A stretch of DNA of 7,441 bases, taken from the NCBI GenBank assembly GCA_028822885.1, contig JAPKCP010000168.1:1-7441 (forward strand). The letters run 5' to 3'. The notes below the pieces were generated by a model that saw only the letters and a program-made list of their open reading frames with translations, had not been told where the DNA came from and did no database searches. This document shows, in pieces, positions 1 to 5,553 of this stretch. A program made the translations under genes and the position numbers. Positions within the stretch are counted from its first letter, which is position 1. Every line of letters begins with the position of its first letter. This stretch comes from Yoonia sp. (lineage in GTDB: Bacteria; Pseudomonadota; Alphaproteobacteria; Rhodobacterales; Rhodobacteraceae).

Positions 1-539
1 CTTTCCACTGGGGCCGTGTAGCCGACGGTATCCGGTACGTTAATCGTCGTGGCGCCGGCCTTGATCGCAATTTCAACAGTGCGACACAGGTAATCTTCTT
101 CAGTGCGTGTGGCATCCATTGGGGACCATTGCACATTATCGCACAGGTTGCGGGCGTGGGTGACCGTGTCGTGGATACGCTGCGCCATCTCGTCCATGTT
201 CAAGTTCGGAATCGCGCGGTGTAAAGGTGAGGTGCCGATAAACGTATGAATGCGTGGGGATTTTGCGTGCTTCACAGCCGCCCAGCAGCGGTCAATGTCT
301 TTGTAATTGGCGCGGGCCAACCCACAGATTGTCGCCGTTTTCGCAAGGCGCGAAATCTCAGACACAGCGTTGAAATCACCCTCAGAGGCAATAGGAAATC
401 CGGCTTCGATAATATCGACGCCCATATCATCCAGCAATTCTGCGATCTCCAGCTTTTCGGCATGGCTCATCGTGGCACCGGGGGATTGTTCACCGTCACG
501 TAATGTAGTGTCGAAGATCAGGACTTTTTCTTTTGTCAT
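1..539 (-). CDS. leuA: 2-isopropylmalate synthase, N-terminal part (runs off left edge)
   Basis: This enzyme condenses acetyl-CoA with 2-oxoisovalerate, the first committed step of leucine biosynthesis, in the cytoplasm. Only the first 179 codons are present; the gene continues beyond base 1. The N-terminus carries the HMGL-like TIM-barrel signature DTTLRDGEQSPG at residues 10-21. Arg14 and Asp15 of the LRDG motif correspond to the catalytic arginine and metal-ligand aspartate of the family. Further family motifs are EAGFP (about residues 46-50), HTFIGTSP, VQWSPMDATRTE and INVPDTVGYTAP. The missing portion would carry the HCHND metal site and the C-terminal leucine-binding regulatory domain. 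The ATG at 539-537 is preceded by AAGGA with an 8-nt spacer. The cupin gene ends 14 nt upstream on the same strand, so the two are almost certainly co-transcribed. Identity is secure; I cannot say whether the full-length gene is intact. Confidence 0.96.
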   Translation of the reverse strand, partial: MTKEKVLIFDTTLRDGEQSPGATMSHAEKLEIAELLDDMGVDIIEAGFPIASEGDFNAVSEISRLAKTATICGLARANYKDIDRCWAAVKHAKSPRIHTFIGTSPLHRAIPNLNMDEMAQRIHDTVTHARNLCDNVQWSPMDATRTEEDYLCRTVEIAIKAGATTINVPDTVGYTAPVE

Positions 540-553
540 CGGTCCGTTCCTTA

Positions 554-910
554 TTAAATCTTATCTTTGGCGGCGGGCGTATGCCCAGAATCGCCGGAAT
601 TGGGTTCACCTGCGGGTTCGATCAGAAGCACTTGGGCTTCTTGCGCAGCACGCGGGCGGTGTATCTGGCCTTTGGGGACGATCACAAGCTCGCCGGGACC
701 AAAGGTGACGCTGTCCGCACCTTCGTAATCCATCGTGACTTGACCTTGAATAACAAGGAAAAAGTCATCGGTATTGTCATGCTTGTGAAACGGGAATTCG
801 CCCTGAAACTTAACCACCATCACGTCGTTACCATTGTAGCTGGCTACGACCTTGGGGTCCCAGTGGGTGTCAAATAGCGCAAGTTTTTGCGCCAAATTTA
901 CGGGTATCAT
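554..910 (-). CDS. Small single-domain cupin protein
   Basis: This is a 118-residue cytoplasmic protein with one RmlC-like cupin fold. Cupin motif 1 is visible as FHKHDNTDDFFLVIQG (residues 41-56), with metal ligands His42 and His44. Asp48 or Asp49 stands where the consensus has Glu. Motif 2 is GELVIVPKGQIHRPRA (residues 73-88), with Pro79, Gly81 and the third histidine, His84. The C-terminal EPAGEPNSGD segment is typical of mannose-6-phosphate-isomerase-like cupins of this size. The ATG at 910-908 has AGGA with an 8-nt spacer, and the ORF ends in tandem TAA TAA. It lies between a leucine-rich leader ORF and leuA on the same strand, so it is probably expressed with leucine biosynthesis. The substrate is unknown. 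A metal-dependent small-molecule binding or isomerase role is possible, but nothing in the sequence decides this. Confidence 0.9.
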   Translation of the reverse strand: MIPVNLAQKLALFDTHWDPKVVASYNGNDVMVVKFQGEFPFHKHDNTDDFFLVIQGQVTMDYEGADSVTFGPGELVIVPKGQIHRPRAAQEAQVLLIEPAGEPNSGDSGHTPAAKDKI

Positions 911-917
911 AATGTTT

Positions 918-1030
918 TTCCTAGCTTCGCGGTCTTGGCGCTGTTCACCCCTGAGCGGTCGCGCCGAATGGCACGCTCAGAGGCAGCTAAGAAGAAGCAG
1001 GTCGCACGAAAGCCGCCCATTGGGCGCGGC
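918..1030 (-). promoter_or_regulatory. Structured leader RNA, candidate leucine attenuator
   Basis: Four pairings can be read in the transcript of the leader ORF and the 66-nt spacer. (1:2) CGCCC/GGGCG with an AAU loop lies inside the ORF (about 1012-1030). (2:3) GGGCGGCU (1018-1011) pairs with AGCUGCCU (988-981) over 8 bp with two G-U pairs, and places the Leu codons in its loop. (3:4) CCUCUGAGCG (983-974) pairs with CGCUCAGGGG (957-948) over 10 bp with one G-U pair and a 16-nt loop; the leader stop codon lies in its 5' arm. (SD) UUCUUAGCU (993-985, inside the Leu-codon run) pairs over 9 bp with AGCUAGGAA (926-918), which contains the cupin ribosome-binding site. Pairing 2:3 shares bases with both 3:4 and SD, so the folds are partly exclusive. 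No U-tract follows 3:4, so control of translation, or Rho-dependent termination, fits better than an intrinsic terminator. No folding program was run. Confidence 0.5.
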
Positions 1031-1057
1031 AAAATCGATATGTGCGTTTCTGATCAT
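977..1057 (-). CDS. Leucine-rich leader peptide (candidate leu attenuator ORF)
   Basis: A 26-codon ORF lies 66 nt upstream of the cupin-leuA pair on the same strand. It contains six Leu codons in its last eleven positions: CTT at residue 16, the run CTG CTT CTT CTT at residues 20-23 (1000-989), and CTC at residue 26 just before TGA (979-977). The end of the peptide reads RLSCDLLLLSCL. A run of codons for the end product, just upstream of a biosynthetic gene and followed by strong RNA secondary structure, is the hallmark of amino-acid attenuation leaders. There is no Shine-Dalgarno sequence before the ATG at 1057-1055. A candidate -10 element ends 7 nt upstream, which suggests a leaderless mRNA beginning at or next to this AUG, as known for the Sinorhizobium meliloti trp leader. 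A second in-frame ATG at 1069-1067 would give 30 residues but lies inside the candidate -10. The role is inferred from position and codon content. Confidence 0.62.
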   Translation of the reverse strand: MIRNAHIDFAAPNGRLSCDLLLLSCL

Positions 1058-1064
1058 GGTAGTG

Positions 1065-1092
1065 ACCATACAACAGTCGTACTCAATGAAAA
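1065..1092 (-). promoter_or_regulatory. Candidate promoter of the leader-cupin-leuA unit
   Basis: On the minus strand, TTTTCA (1092-1087) and TATGGT (1070-1065) are separated by 16 nt. Each matches the sigma-70 consensus at four of six positions. Transcription would begin about 7 nt downstream, near 1058, directly at the AUG of the leucine-rich leader ORF. The call rests on weak hexamers plus this coincident position, so it is tentative. It lies in the roughly 100-bp gap shared with the divergent dehydrogenase gene, for which I found no convincing promoter. Confidence 0.35.
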
Positions 1093-1169
1093 GTGTTTTT
1101 TGAGTTATTTTGGCGAAATGAAGTGGGAACGGGGTGGCCGTGCCGTGCCGAAGGCCTATGTGTCGATTT

Positions 1170-1832
1170 ATGGAAAAAGCATTAGTTATCGGAGCAACGG
1201 GCGGCATCGGACGCGCGATTGTAAGCGGATTAGAGGCAAAAGGCGTGCAGGTCACGGGGGTGTCACGGCGTGACGGCCTTGATGTCACAAAACCTGAGAC
1301 GATTGATCACGTCCTTGGGGGCCTGTCGGGACCCTATGATCTGATCTTCGTGGCTATCGGTATTTTGGCAAACGATGGCGGCGCGCCAGAAAAGTCTTTG
1401 TCGGCCTTGAACGCGCAAGTCATGCACGACGTCTTTGCGGTGAATACCATTGGCCCAGCGTTAATCTTGCGTCACGCGGCACGACTTTTGCCCAAAGACC
1501 GGCGTAGCGTGGTGGGTGTTTTATCTGCCCGAGTGGGGTCCATTGGGGATAACCAAATCGGAGGCTGGCATACCTATCGGGCCTCAAAGGCCGCGTTAAA
1601 TCAAATTGTGCATGGTGCGGCGATTGAATTGGGGCGGACGCATAAGCACTCAATCTGCGTTGCGTTGCATCCGGGTACCGTTGAAACAGCCTTTACTGCT
1701 AAATATGCGGGGCGCCACAAGACTGTTTCTGCGTCTGAGGCTGCGGATAATTTGTTAAATGTGATGCGTGCATTGGATGGTAATGCGACTGGTGGCTTCT
1801 TTGATTATGCGGGGACTTCCGTGCCATGGTAA
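1170..1832 (+). CDS. Short-chain dehydrogenase/reductase (C-factor-like SDR)
   Basis: A 220-residue Rossmann-fold oxidoreductase of the classical SDR type, probably cytoplasmic and NAD(P)-dependent. The cofactor motif TGxxxGxG appears as GATGGIG (residues 8-14). The usual NNAG segment is replaced by AIGIL (62-66), as in CsgA/C-factor-like members. Asn92 in VNTIGP, Ser124 (or Ser119) and the YxxxK pair Tyr136/Lys140 in TYRASKAALNQ complete the catalytic set. HPGTVETAF (about 170-178) is the usual post-catalytic loop. The ATG at 1170 gives the natural start, MEKALVIGATGG. An in-frame ATG at 1158 is possible. The only SD-like element, GAAGG (1150-1154), sits 15 nt from the first and 3 nt from the second, so neither spacing is ideal. 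Its end overlaps the photolyase start by 7 nt, indicating translational coupling. The substrate is unknown. Confidence 0.9.
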   Translation: MEKALVIGATGGIGRAIVSGLEAKGVQVTGVSRRDGLDVTKPETIDHVLGGLSGPYDLIFVAIGILANDGGAPEKSLSALNAQVMHDVFAVNTIGPALILRHAARLLPKDRRSVVGVLSARVGSIGDNQIGGWHTYRASKAALNQIVHGAAIELGRTHKHSICVALHPGTVETAFTAKYAGRHKTVSASEAADNLLNVMRALDGNATGGFFDYAGTSVPW

Positions 1833-3352
1833 GGTTAGTTCTTGTCCTTGGTGATCAGCTTTCAGATAATCTGTCTGCATTGCGTAAGGCAGATAAAAAG
1901 ACAGACATCATCGTCATGGCTGAGGTTCAGGATGAGGCGAGTTACGTCCCGCATCATCCCAAGAAGATCGCGTTTACGTTTGCGGCGATGCGTAAGTTTG
2001 CACAACGGCTCAGAACAGGCGGTTGGAATGTTACTTACACCCGTTTTGATGACCCCGATAATACCGGGTCAATTGTCGGAGAATTGATCCGCAGGGCATC
2101 TGAATATGGCGCGACTGGGGTGATCTATACCGAACCTGGCGAATGGCGTTTGATTTCAGCTTTAGCTGACGCGCCTCTGAAGACACATGGTCTGCCGGAT
2201 GATCGGTTTATCGCGTCGCACCAAGATTTTGATGGTTGGGCCGAGGGTCGCAAGCAGTTGCGGATGGAATATTTTTACCGTGATATGCGCCGTAAAACGG
2301 ACCTTCTTATGGACGGTGATAAGCCCGAAGGTGGTAAATGGAATTATGACCACGACAACCGCAAACCTGCCCCGGACGAGGTGGATTTTAACGGGCCAAT
2401 GCGATTCGAACCAGATGAGATTGTCACAGATGTTCTGAGACTTGTTGAGGATAATTTTGGCAGTAATTTTGGTGACTTACACCCGTTTTGGTTTGCTACG
2501 GATCAGGCGCAAGCCCGCGCCCACTTGGTGCATTGGATCAAGAACGGCCTACCAAAATTTGGTGATTTTCAAGATGCGATGATGGTTGATCAAAAATTCA
2601 TGTATCACGCAATCATTGGGCTTTACCTGAATGCCGGACTTTTGGACCCGCTTGAAGTTTGTCAAGCCGCTGAGAAGGCATACAAAAGTGGTGATGCACC
2701 ACTGAATGCTGTCGAAGGGTTCATCCGGCAGATCATAGGTTGGCGCGAATATGTGCGTGGCATCTATTTTAGGGAAGGGCCGGACTACACAGCGCGCAAC
2801 GAGCTAAATCATACACGCGATCTGCCAGCGCTATACTGGGGTGCAGACACCAAAATGAAGTGTATGTCCCAAGCCATTCAGCAAACAAAAGAAGAGGCTT
2901 ATGCCCACCATATTCAGCGTCTCATGGTCACCGGAAACTTTGCGTTGCTTGCAGGAATCGAACCTGCGCAGGTTCATGAGTGGTATCTCGCAGTCTATGC
3001 GGACGCCTATGAATGGGTCGAGGCCCCAAACACAATTGGGATGAGCCAATTTGCTGACGGAGGTATCATTGCGTCAAAGCCATATGTCTCTAGCGGCAAT
3101 TATATCGCCAAAATGTCTGATTACTGCAAGTCATGTGCCTATAAGGTGAAAGACAAAACGGGCCCAGACGCATGTCCCTTTAACGTATTGTATTGGCATT
3201 TCCTCACACGTCACCGGGATCACTTTTCGAACAATCCACGGATGGGCCAGATGTACGCGACGTGGGATCGGATGGCGCAAGACAAGCGCGATGTCATTAT
3301 TGCAGACGCAGATGCATGGTTGGGTCGATTGGATTCGGGTGATATGGTCTAG
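1826..3352 (+). CDS. FeS-cluster photolyase/cryptochrome (bacterial (6-4) photolyase family)
   Basis: This flavoprotein of the FeS-BCP (PhrB/CryB) branch is expected to use FAD and light to repair UV photoproducts, or to act as a blue-light sensor. It is 508 residues long, close to Agrobacterium PhrB. The N-terminal antenna domain starts RLVLVLGDQLSDNLSAL. The four cysteines that bind the [4Fe-4S] cluster are present as Cys346 (KMKC), Cys434 and Cys437 (YCKSC) and Cys450 (DAC). Their spacing equals that of PhrB Cys350, 438, 441 and 454, shifted by a constant four residues. The adjacent histidines His361-His362 in AYAHHIQRLMVTGNFALL match the PhrB active-site pair His365/His366. The inter-domain segment around GGKWNYDHDNRK (169-180) is typical of the family. 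The ATG at 1826 overlaps the dehydrogenase stop, and a redoxin gene follows 26 nt downstream. Family assignment is firm. Repair enzyme versus photoreceptor cannot be decided from sequence, though the conserved histidines favour repair. Confidence 0.95.
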   Translation: MVRLVLVLGDQLSDNLSALRKADKKTDIIVMAEVQDEASYVPHHPKKIAFTFAAMRKFAQRLRTGGWNVTYTRFDDPDNTGSIVGELIRRASEYGATGVIYTEPGEWRLISALADAPLKTHGLPDDRFIASHQDFDGWAEGRKQLRMEYFYRDMRRKTDLLMDGDKPEGGKWNYDHDNRKPAPDEVDFNGPMRFEPDEIVTDVLRLVEDNFGSNFGDLHPFWFATDQAQARAHLVHWIKNGLPKFGDFQDAMMVDQKFMYHAIIGLYLNAGLLDPLEVCQAAEKAYKSGDAPLNAVEGFIRQIIGWREYVRGIYFREGPDYTARNELNHTRDLPALYWGADTKMKCMSQAIQQTKEEAYAHHIQRLMVTGNFALLAGIEPAQVHEWYLAVYADAYEWVEAPNTIGMSQFADGGIIASKPYVSSGNYIAKMSDYCKSCAYKVKDKTGPDACPFNVLYWHFLTRHRDHFSNNPRMGQMYATWDRMAQDKRDVIIADADAWLGRLDSGDMV

Positions 3353-3378
3353 CGAAACAAGCTCAGAAGGATCTCCAG

Positions 3379-3894
3379 ATGAAAAGCGCGAAGCCTGACG
3401 TCGGTAAACCCGTTCCTGAAATGACATTTGCAAAAGTTGGTGGTGGCAATGTTACGGTTGGCGGTCTGCGTGACCGGTGGTCTTTGCTGGTTGTCTATCG
3501 TGGAAAGCACTGCCCACGGTGCAAGAAATACCTTAATAAATTCAACGCGATGTTGGCTGAGTGGGACGCAATTATGGATGTCGTCGTGGTTTCAGCTGAC
3601 TCCGAAGACAAAGCCAATGCTGATGTGGCTGAATTTGGGTGGTCATTTGATTTGGGCTACGGGTTGACCGAGGCACAAATGCACGCGCTTGGCCTCTATG
3701 TGTCTGATCCGCTATCTGAGGCTGAAACAACAACACGTTTTGCCGAACCCGGAACCTTTGCGATCCGTCCCAACGGAGAGTTGATGCTGGTCGATATCTC
3801 AAACGGTCCTGCTGCGCGGCCCGATCTGGAAGAGCTGCTAGACGGCATGCGGTTCAATATTATAAATGATCGGCCTGTGCGTGGAACAGCTTGA
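3379..3894 (+). CDS. Peroxiredoxin-like (AhpC/TSA-family) thiol protein
   Basis: A 171-residue thioredoxin-fold protein without a signal peptide, so probably cytoplasmic. After a short N-terminal strand region, the active-site segment reads VVYRGKHCPRCKKYL, with Cys45 and Cys48 forming a CxxC pair. Peroxiredoxins normally have a TxxC peroxidatic motif, and here the CPRC arrangement is nearer to a thioredoxin-type dithiol. This fits the redoxin subgroup usually annotated as peroxiredoxin-like. VVVVSADSEDKA (about 73-84) and the later EPGTFAIRPNGEL (about 118-130) are recognisable fold segments. AAGGA at 3367-3371 lies 7 nt before the ATG. The 26-nt gap after the photolyase suggests one operon, consistent with a shared light/oxidative-stress role. 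Whether it reduces peroxides or protein disulfides is not determined. Confidence 0.87.
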   Translation: MKSAKPDVGKPVPEMTFAKVGGGNVTVGGLRDRWSLLVVYRGKHCPRCKKYLNKFNAMLAEWDAIMDVVVVSADSEDKANADVAEFGWSFDLGYGLTEAQMHALGLYVSDPLSEAETTTRFAEPGTFAIRPNGELMLVDISNGPAARPDLEELLDGMRFNIINDRPVRGTA

Positions 3895-3903
3895 TACTAA
3901 ATG

Positions 3904-3931
3904 AAAAGGGCAGCCAAACGGCTGCCCAAAA
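3904..3931 (-). terminator. Intrinsic terminator of the MORN-repeat gene
   Basis: A perfect 8-bp stem, GGGCAGCC (3908-3915) and GGCTGCCC (3920-3927), encloses a 4-nt loop. Read on the minus strand it is followed by TTTT (3907-3904), and it lies 22 nt past the stop codon of the MORN gene. In the plus direction the stem is followed by AAAA rather than a T-run. It should therefore act chiefly for the minus-strand gene, while also separating the two convergent units. Confidence 0.85.
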
Positions 3932-3952
3932 TCTCACATTCGTTGATTAGGT

Positions 3953-5368
3953 TTATTCGGTTGCAGCAGGCTCTTCTGCCATAGCACCATCGTCCCACTG
4001 GCCTGAAATCTCTTGACCCGATGCATAGCGCATCGTGCCGACACCTTGGCGGCGACCGCCCTCGAATGTGCCTTCATAGATGTCGCCGTTTGCGTAGGTT
4101 GCTATGCCTTCGCCGTTGATTTCGCCGTCAGCCCATGTCCCGGTATAGGTAAAGCCGTCAGGTAACGTGATTGAACCAGTTCCATCGCGCTGCCCGTCCA
4201 CAAACCTACCTTCATACACTGTGCCATCCGCGTATGTGGCTTTGCCTTGACCGTTGCGCTGACCTTCAGACCATTCGCCTTCGTAAATGTAGCCATCTGC
4301 GTAGGTCATTTTGCCGGTGCCGTGGTTCTTTGCGTTCAGGAATTGGCCTTCATACACAAGACCATTTTCATAAGTAGCGATACCGGTGCCATTTATGATG
4401 CCATTATCCCAATCACCTTCATAGGAAGAGCCGTCAGCGTAGATGATTTTACCTGTCCCATTTGCAAGATCAGCAGTGAAGCTACCAGAATACACGGACC
4501 CATCCGGGTACGTGACCTCGCCGTTGCCTTCAATCTGGCCATCAACCCAATCCCCGGTGTATTTGTAGCCGTCGGTGCCAATAAATGTCCCGGTGCCACT
4601 GCGCTTATCGTCAACGAAACCACCCTCATAGGTGTCTCCATTAGCGTATGTCACTTTACCATCGCCTTGACGCCTGCCAGCGGCCAGAGCGCCTTCGTAG
4701 ATATCGCCATTTGGTTGTGCAAGACGGCCGCTACCCTCAATCTGGCCATCGACCCAGGTCCCTGTATACACAAGGCCATCCGCGGCTGTTAGCGTGCCTT
4801 GACCATCACGTTCGCCAGCTTTCAGGTTGCCCTCATAAACGGCGCCATCTGGGTAAGTGACTTGACCTTCGCCCTCTTTGACTCCGTTGATCCACGGCCC
4901 GCTATAAATATACCCATTCGTGCTGCGCATGGTGCCAGTCCCATGGTGCTGCGCATTCCGAAATTCGCCTTCGTAGACCACACCATTTGCGTAGCTCGCG
5001 ATGCCGCGACCCGTGATGTTGCCGTCAGTCCAATCGCCTTCATAGGTGCCGCCATCGGCAAAGGTAATCTTGCCAGTGCCCTCGGGCTTACCGCTTGCGA
5101 ACATTCCTTCATAAATCGATCCATTTGGGAATGTCGCAGTGCCGGTGCCACGAATTTCGCCATCACGCCATTCGCCAGTATATTCATACCCGTTCGGGAG
5201 CCGGTAAGTGCCTTGTCCATGTTGTTTGCCGTCGCGAAACTCGCCTTCGTAGACGCCACCGTCATCATATTGTTTTGTCTGTGTTTGCGCGTGTGCGGCC
5301 CCGGACAAAGTGACGCCCATACCTATCGTGACTGCAACTGCTGCGCCCTTTGGCCATCCGAACATCAT
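3953..5368 (-). CDS. Exported MORN-repeat protein
   Basis: A 471-residue protein with an N-terminal signal peptide: positive charge at Lys7, a hydrophobic core over residues 9-22, and an AHA cleavage site near residue 27. It is therefore expected in the periplasm or outside the cell. From residue 36 to the end it consists of 19 MORN units of exactly 23 residues. The pattern is [DN]G-x-x-Y-E/T-G-x-F/W-x(6)-G-x-G-x-x-x-x-x, with the key Tyr at position 40 and every 23 residues after it. The last unit is degenerate (ISGQW) and ends in an acidic EEPAATE tail. MORN repeats form elongated beta-sheet solenoids involved in lipid or protein contacts and in scaffolding; no catalytic domain is attached here. 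The ATG at 5368 is preceded by GGGGAA at a spacing of about 7 nt. The next codon is also ATG, so the exact start is uncertain by one residue. The target is unknown. Confidence 0.93.
   Translation of the reverse strand: MMFGWPKGAAVAVTIGMGVTLSGAAHAQTQTKQYDDGGVYEGEFRDGKQHGQGTYRLPNGYEYTGEWRDGEIRGTGTATFPNGSIYEGMFASGKPEGTGKITFADGGTYEGDWTDGNITGRGIASYANGVVYEGEFRNAQHHGTGTMRSTNGYIYSGPWINGVKEGEGQVTYPDGAVYEGNLKAGERDGQGTLTAADGLVYTGTWVDGQIEGSGRLAQPNGDIYEGALAAGRRQGDGKVTYANGDTYEGGFVDDKRSGTGTFIGTDGYKYTGDWVDGQIEGNGEVTYPDGSVYSGSFTADLANGTGKIIYADGSSYEGDWDNGIINGTGIATYENGLVYEGQFLNAKNHGTGKMTYADGYIYEGEWSEGQRNGQGKATYADGTVYEGRFVDGQRDGTGSITLPDGFTYTGTWADGEINGEGIATYANGDIYEGTFEGGRRQGVGTMRYASGQEISGQWDDGAMAEEPAATE
4022..5263 (-). 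repeat. Tandem nine-unit MORN blocks (two copies of 207 codons)
   Basis: Units 1-9 (5263-4643) and units 10-18 (4642-4022) resemble each other when offset by nine. Clear pairs are unit 4 with 13 (TYEGDW / SYEGDW), unit 5 with 14 (VYEGEFRNAQHHGTG / VYEGQFLNAKNHGTG), unit 9 with 18 (NGDIYEG...GRRQG in both), and unit 2 with 11. The aromatic after YxG mostly alternates F, W, F, W along the protein, with Leu at units 7 and 9. The alternation loses phase at the unit 9/10 junction, which is what duplicating an odd number of units would produce. The copies differ considerably in DNA sequence, so the duplication is old. Confidence 0.72.
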
Positions 5369-5410
5369 TTAGGTTCCCCGTCTCGTATTTTTGGTTTTGT
5401 TGAAAGTAAC

Positions 5411-5439
5411 CTGACTTCGCTTATTCGGACAATGATAAA
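5411..5439 (+). promoter_or_regulatory. Weak candidate promoter for nadE
   Basis: CTGACT (5411-5416) and GATAAA (5434-5439) are 17 nt apart and each match the sigma-70 hexamers at four of six positions. They lie in the 185-bp divergent gap (5369-5553) between the MORN gene and nadE. That gap must hold promoters for both genes, but I saw no convincing minus-strand candidate. Treat this as a guess from spacing alone. Confidence 0.22.
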
Positions 5440-5553
5440 TTAGTGACGGGTCATTTGTATGCGTGGTCTGGGGTATCCTTGTGGCTTGCATATCACCTTC
5501 CCTTGGGCGGTCTTTCTGCTACATCGTGTTGCGAACCCAAGGGGATGCGCACG

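Noticed and set aside
948..983. 10-bp hairpin after the leader ORF as an intrinsic terminator
   Set aside because: The 3' arm is followed on the minus strand by TGAACAGCGCC, with no T-run. I list it as part of a leader structure rather than as a terminator.
1056..1069. Inverted repeat ATGGT-AGTG-ACCAT as an operator
   Set aside because: It is only 5 bp per arm, and it is formed by the two closely spaced leader ATG codons and the candidate -10. It matches no operator I recognise, so it may be chance.
887..1273. Plus-strand open frame across the leader region and dehydrogenase start
   Set aside because: It shows no recognisable domain, is antisense to the leader RNA and the cupin start, and runs out of frame into the dehydrogenase gene. 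It looks like a shadow frame.
3908..3927. Same hairpin as a plus-strand terminator for the redoxin operon
   Set aside because: On the plus strand the stem is followed by AAAATCTC, not a T-tract. Use in that direction is possible but unsupported.
4799..5443. 214-codon plus-strand frame opposite the MORN gene, and a 181-codon one at 4247-4792
   Set aside because: Both are mirrors of the repetitive MORN codons, with repeated low-information segments and no ribosome-binding site or family motif.
5443..5553. Upstream ATG start for nadE at 5443
   Set aside because: It would add 37 residues unlike the family, has no Shine-Dalgarno sequence, and would leave the well-placed AAGGGGA before 5554 unexplained.
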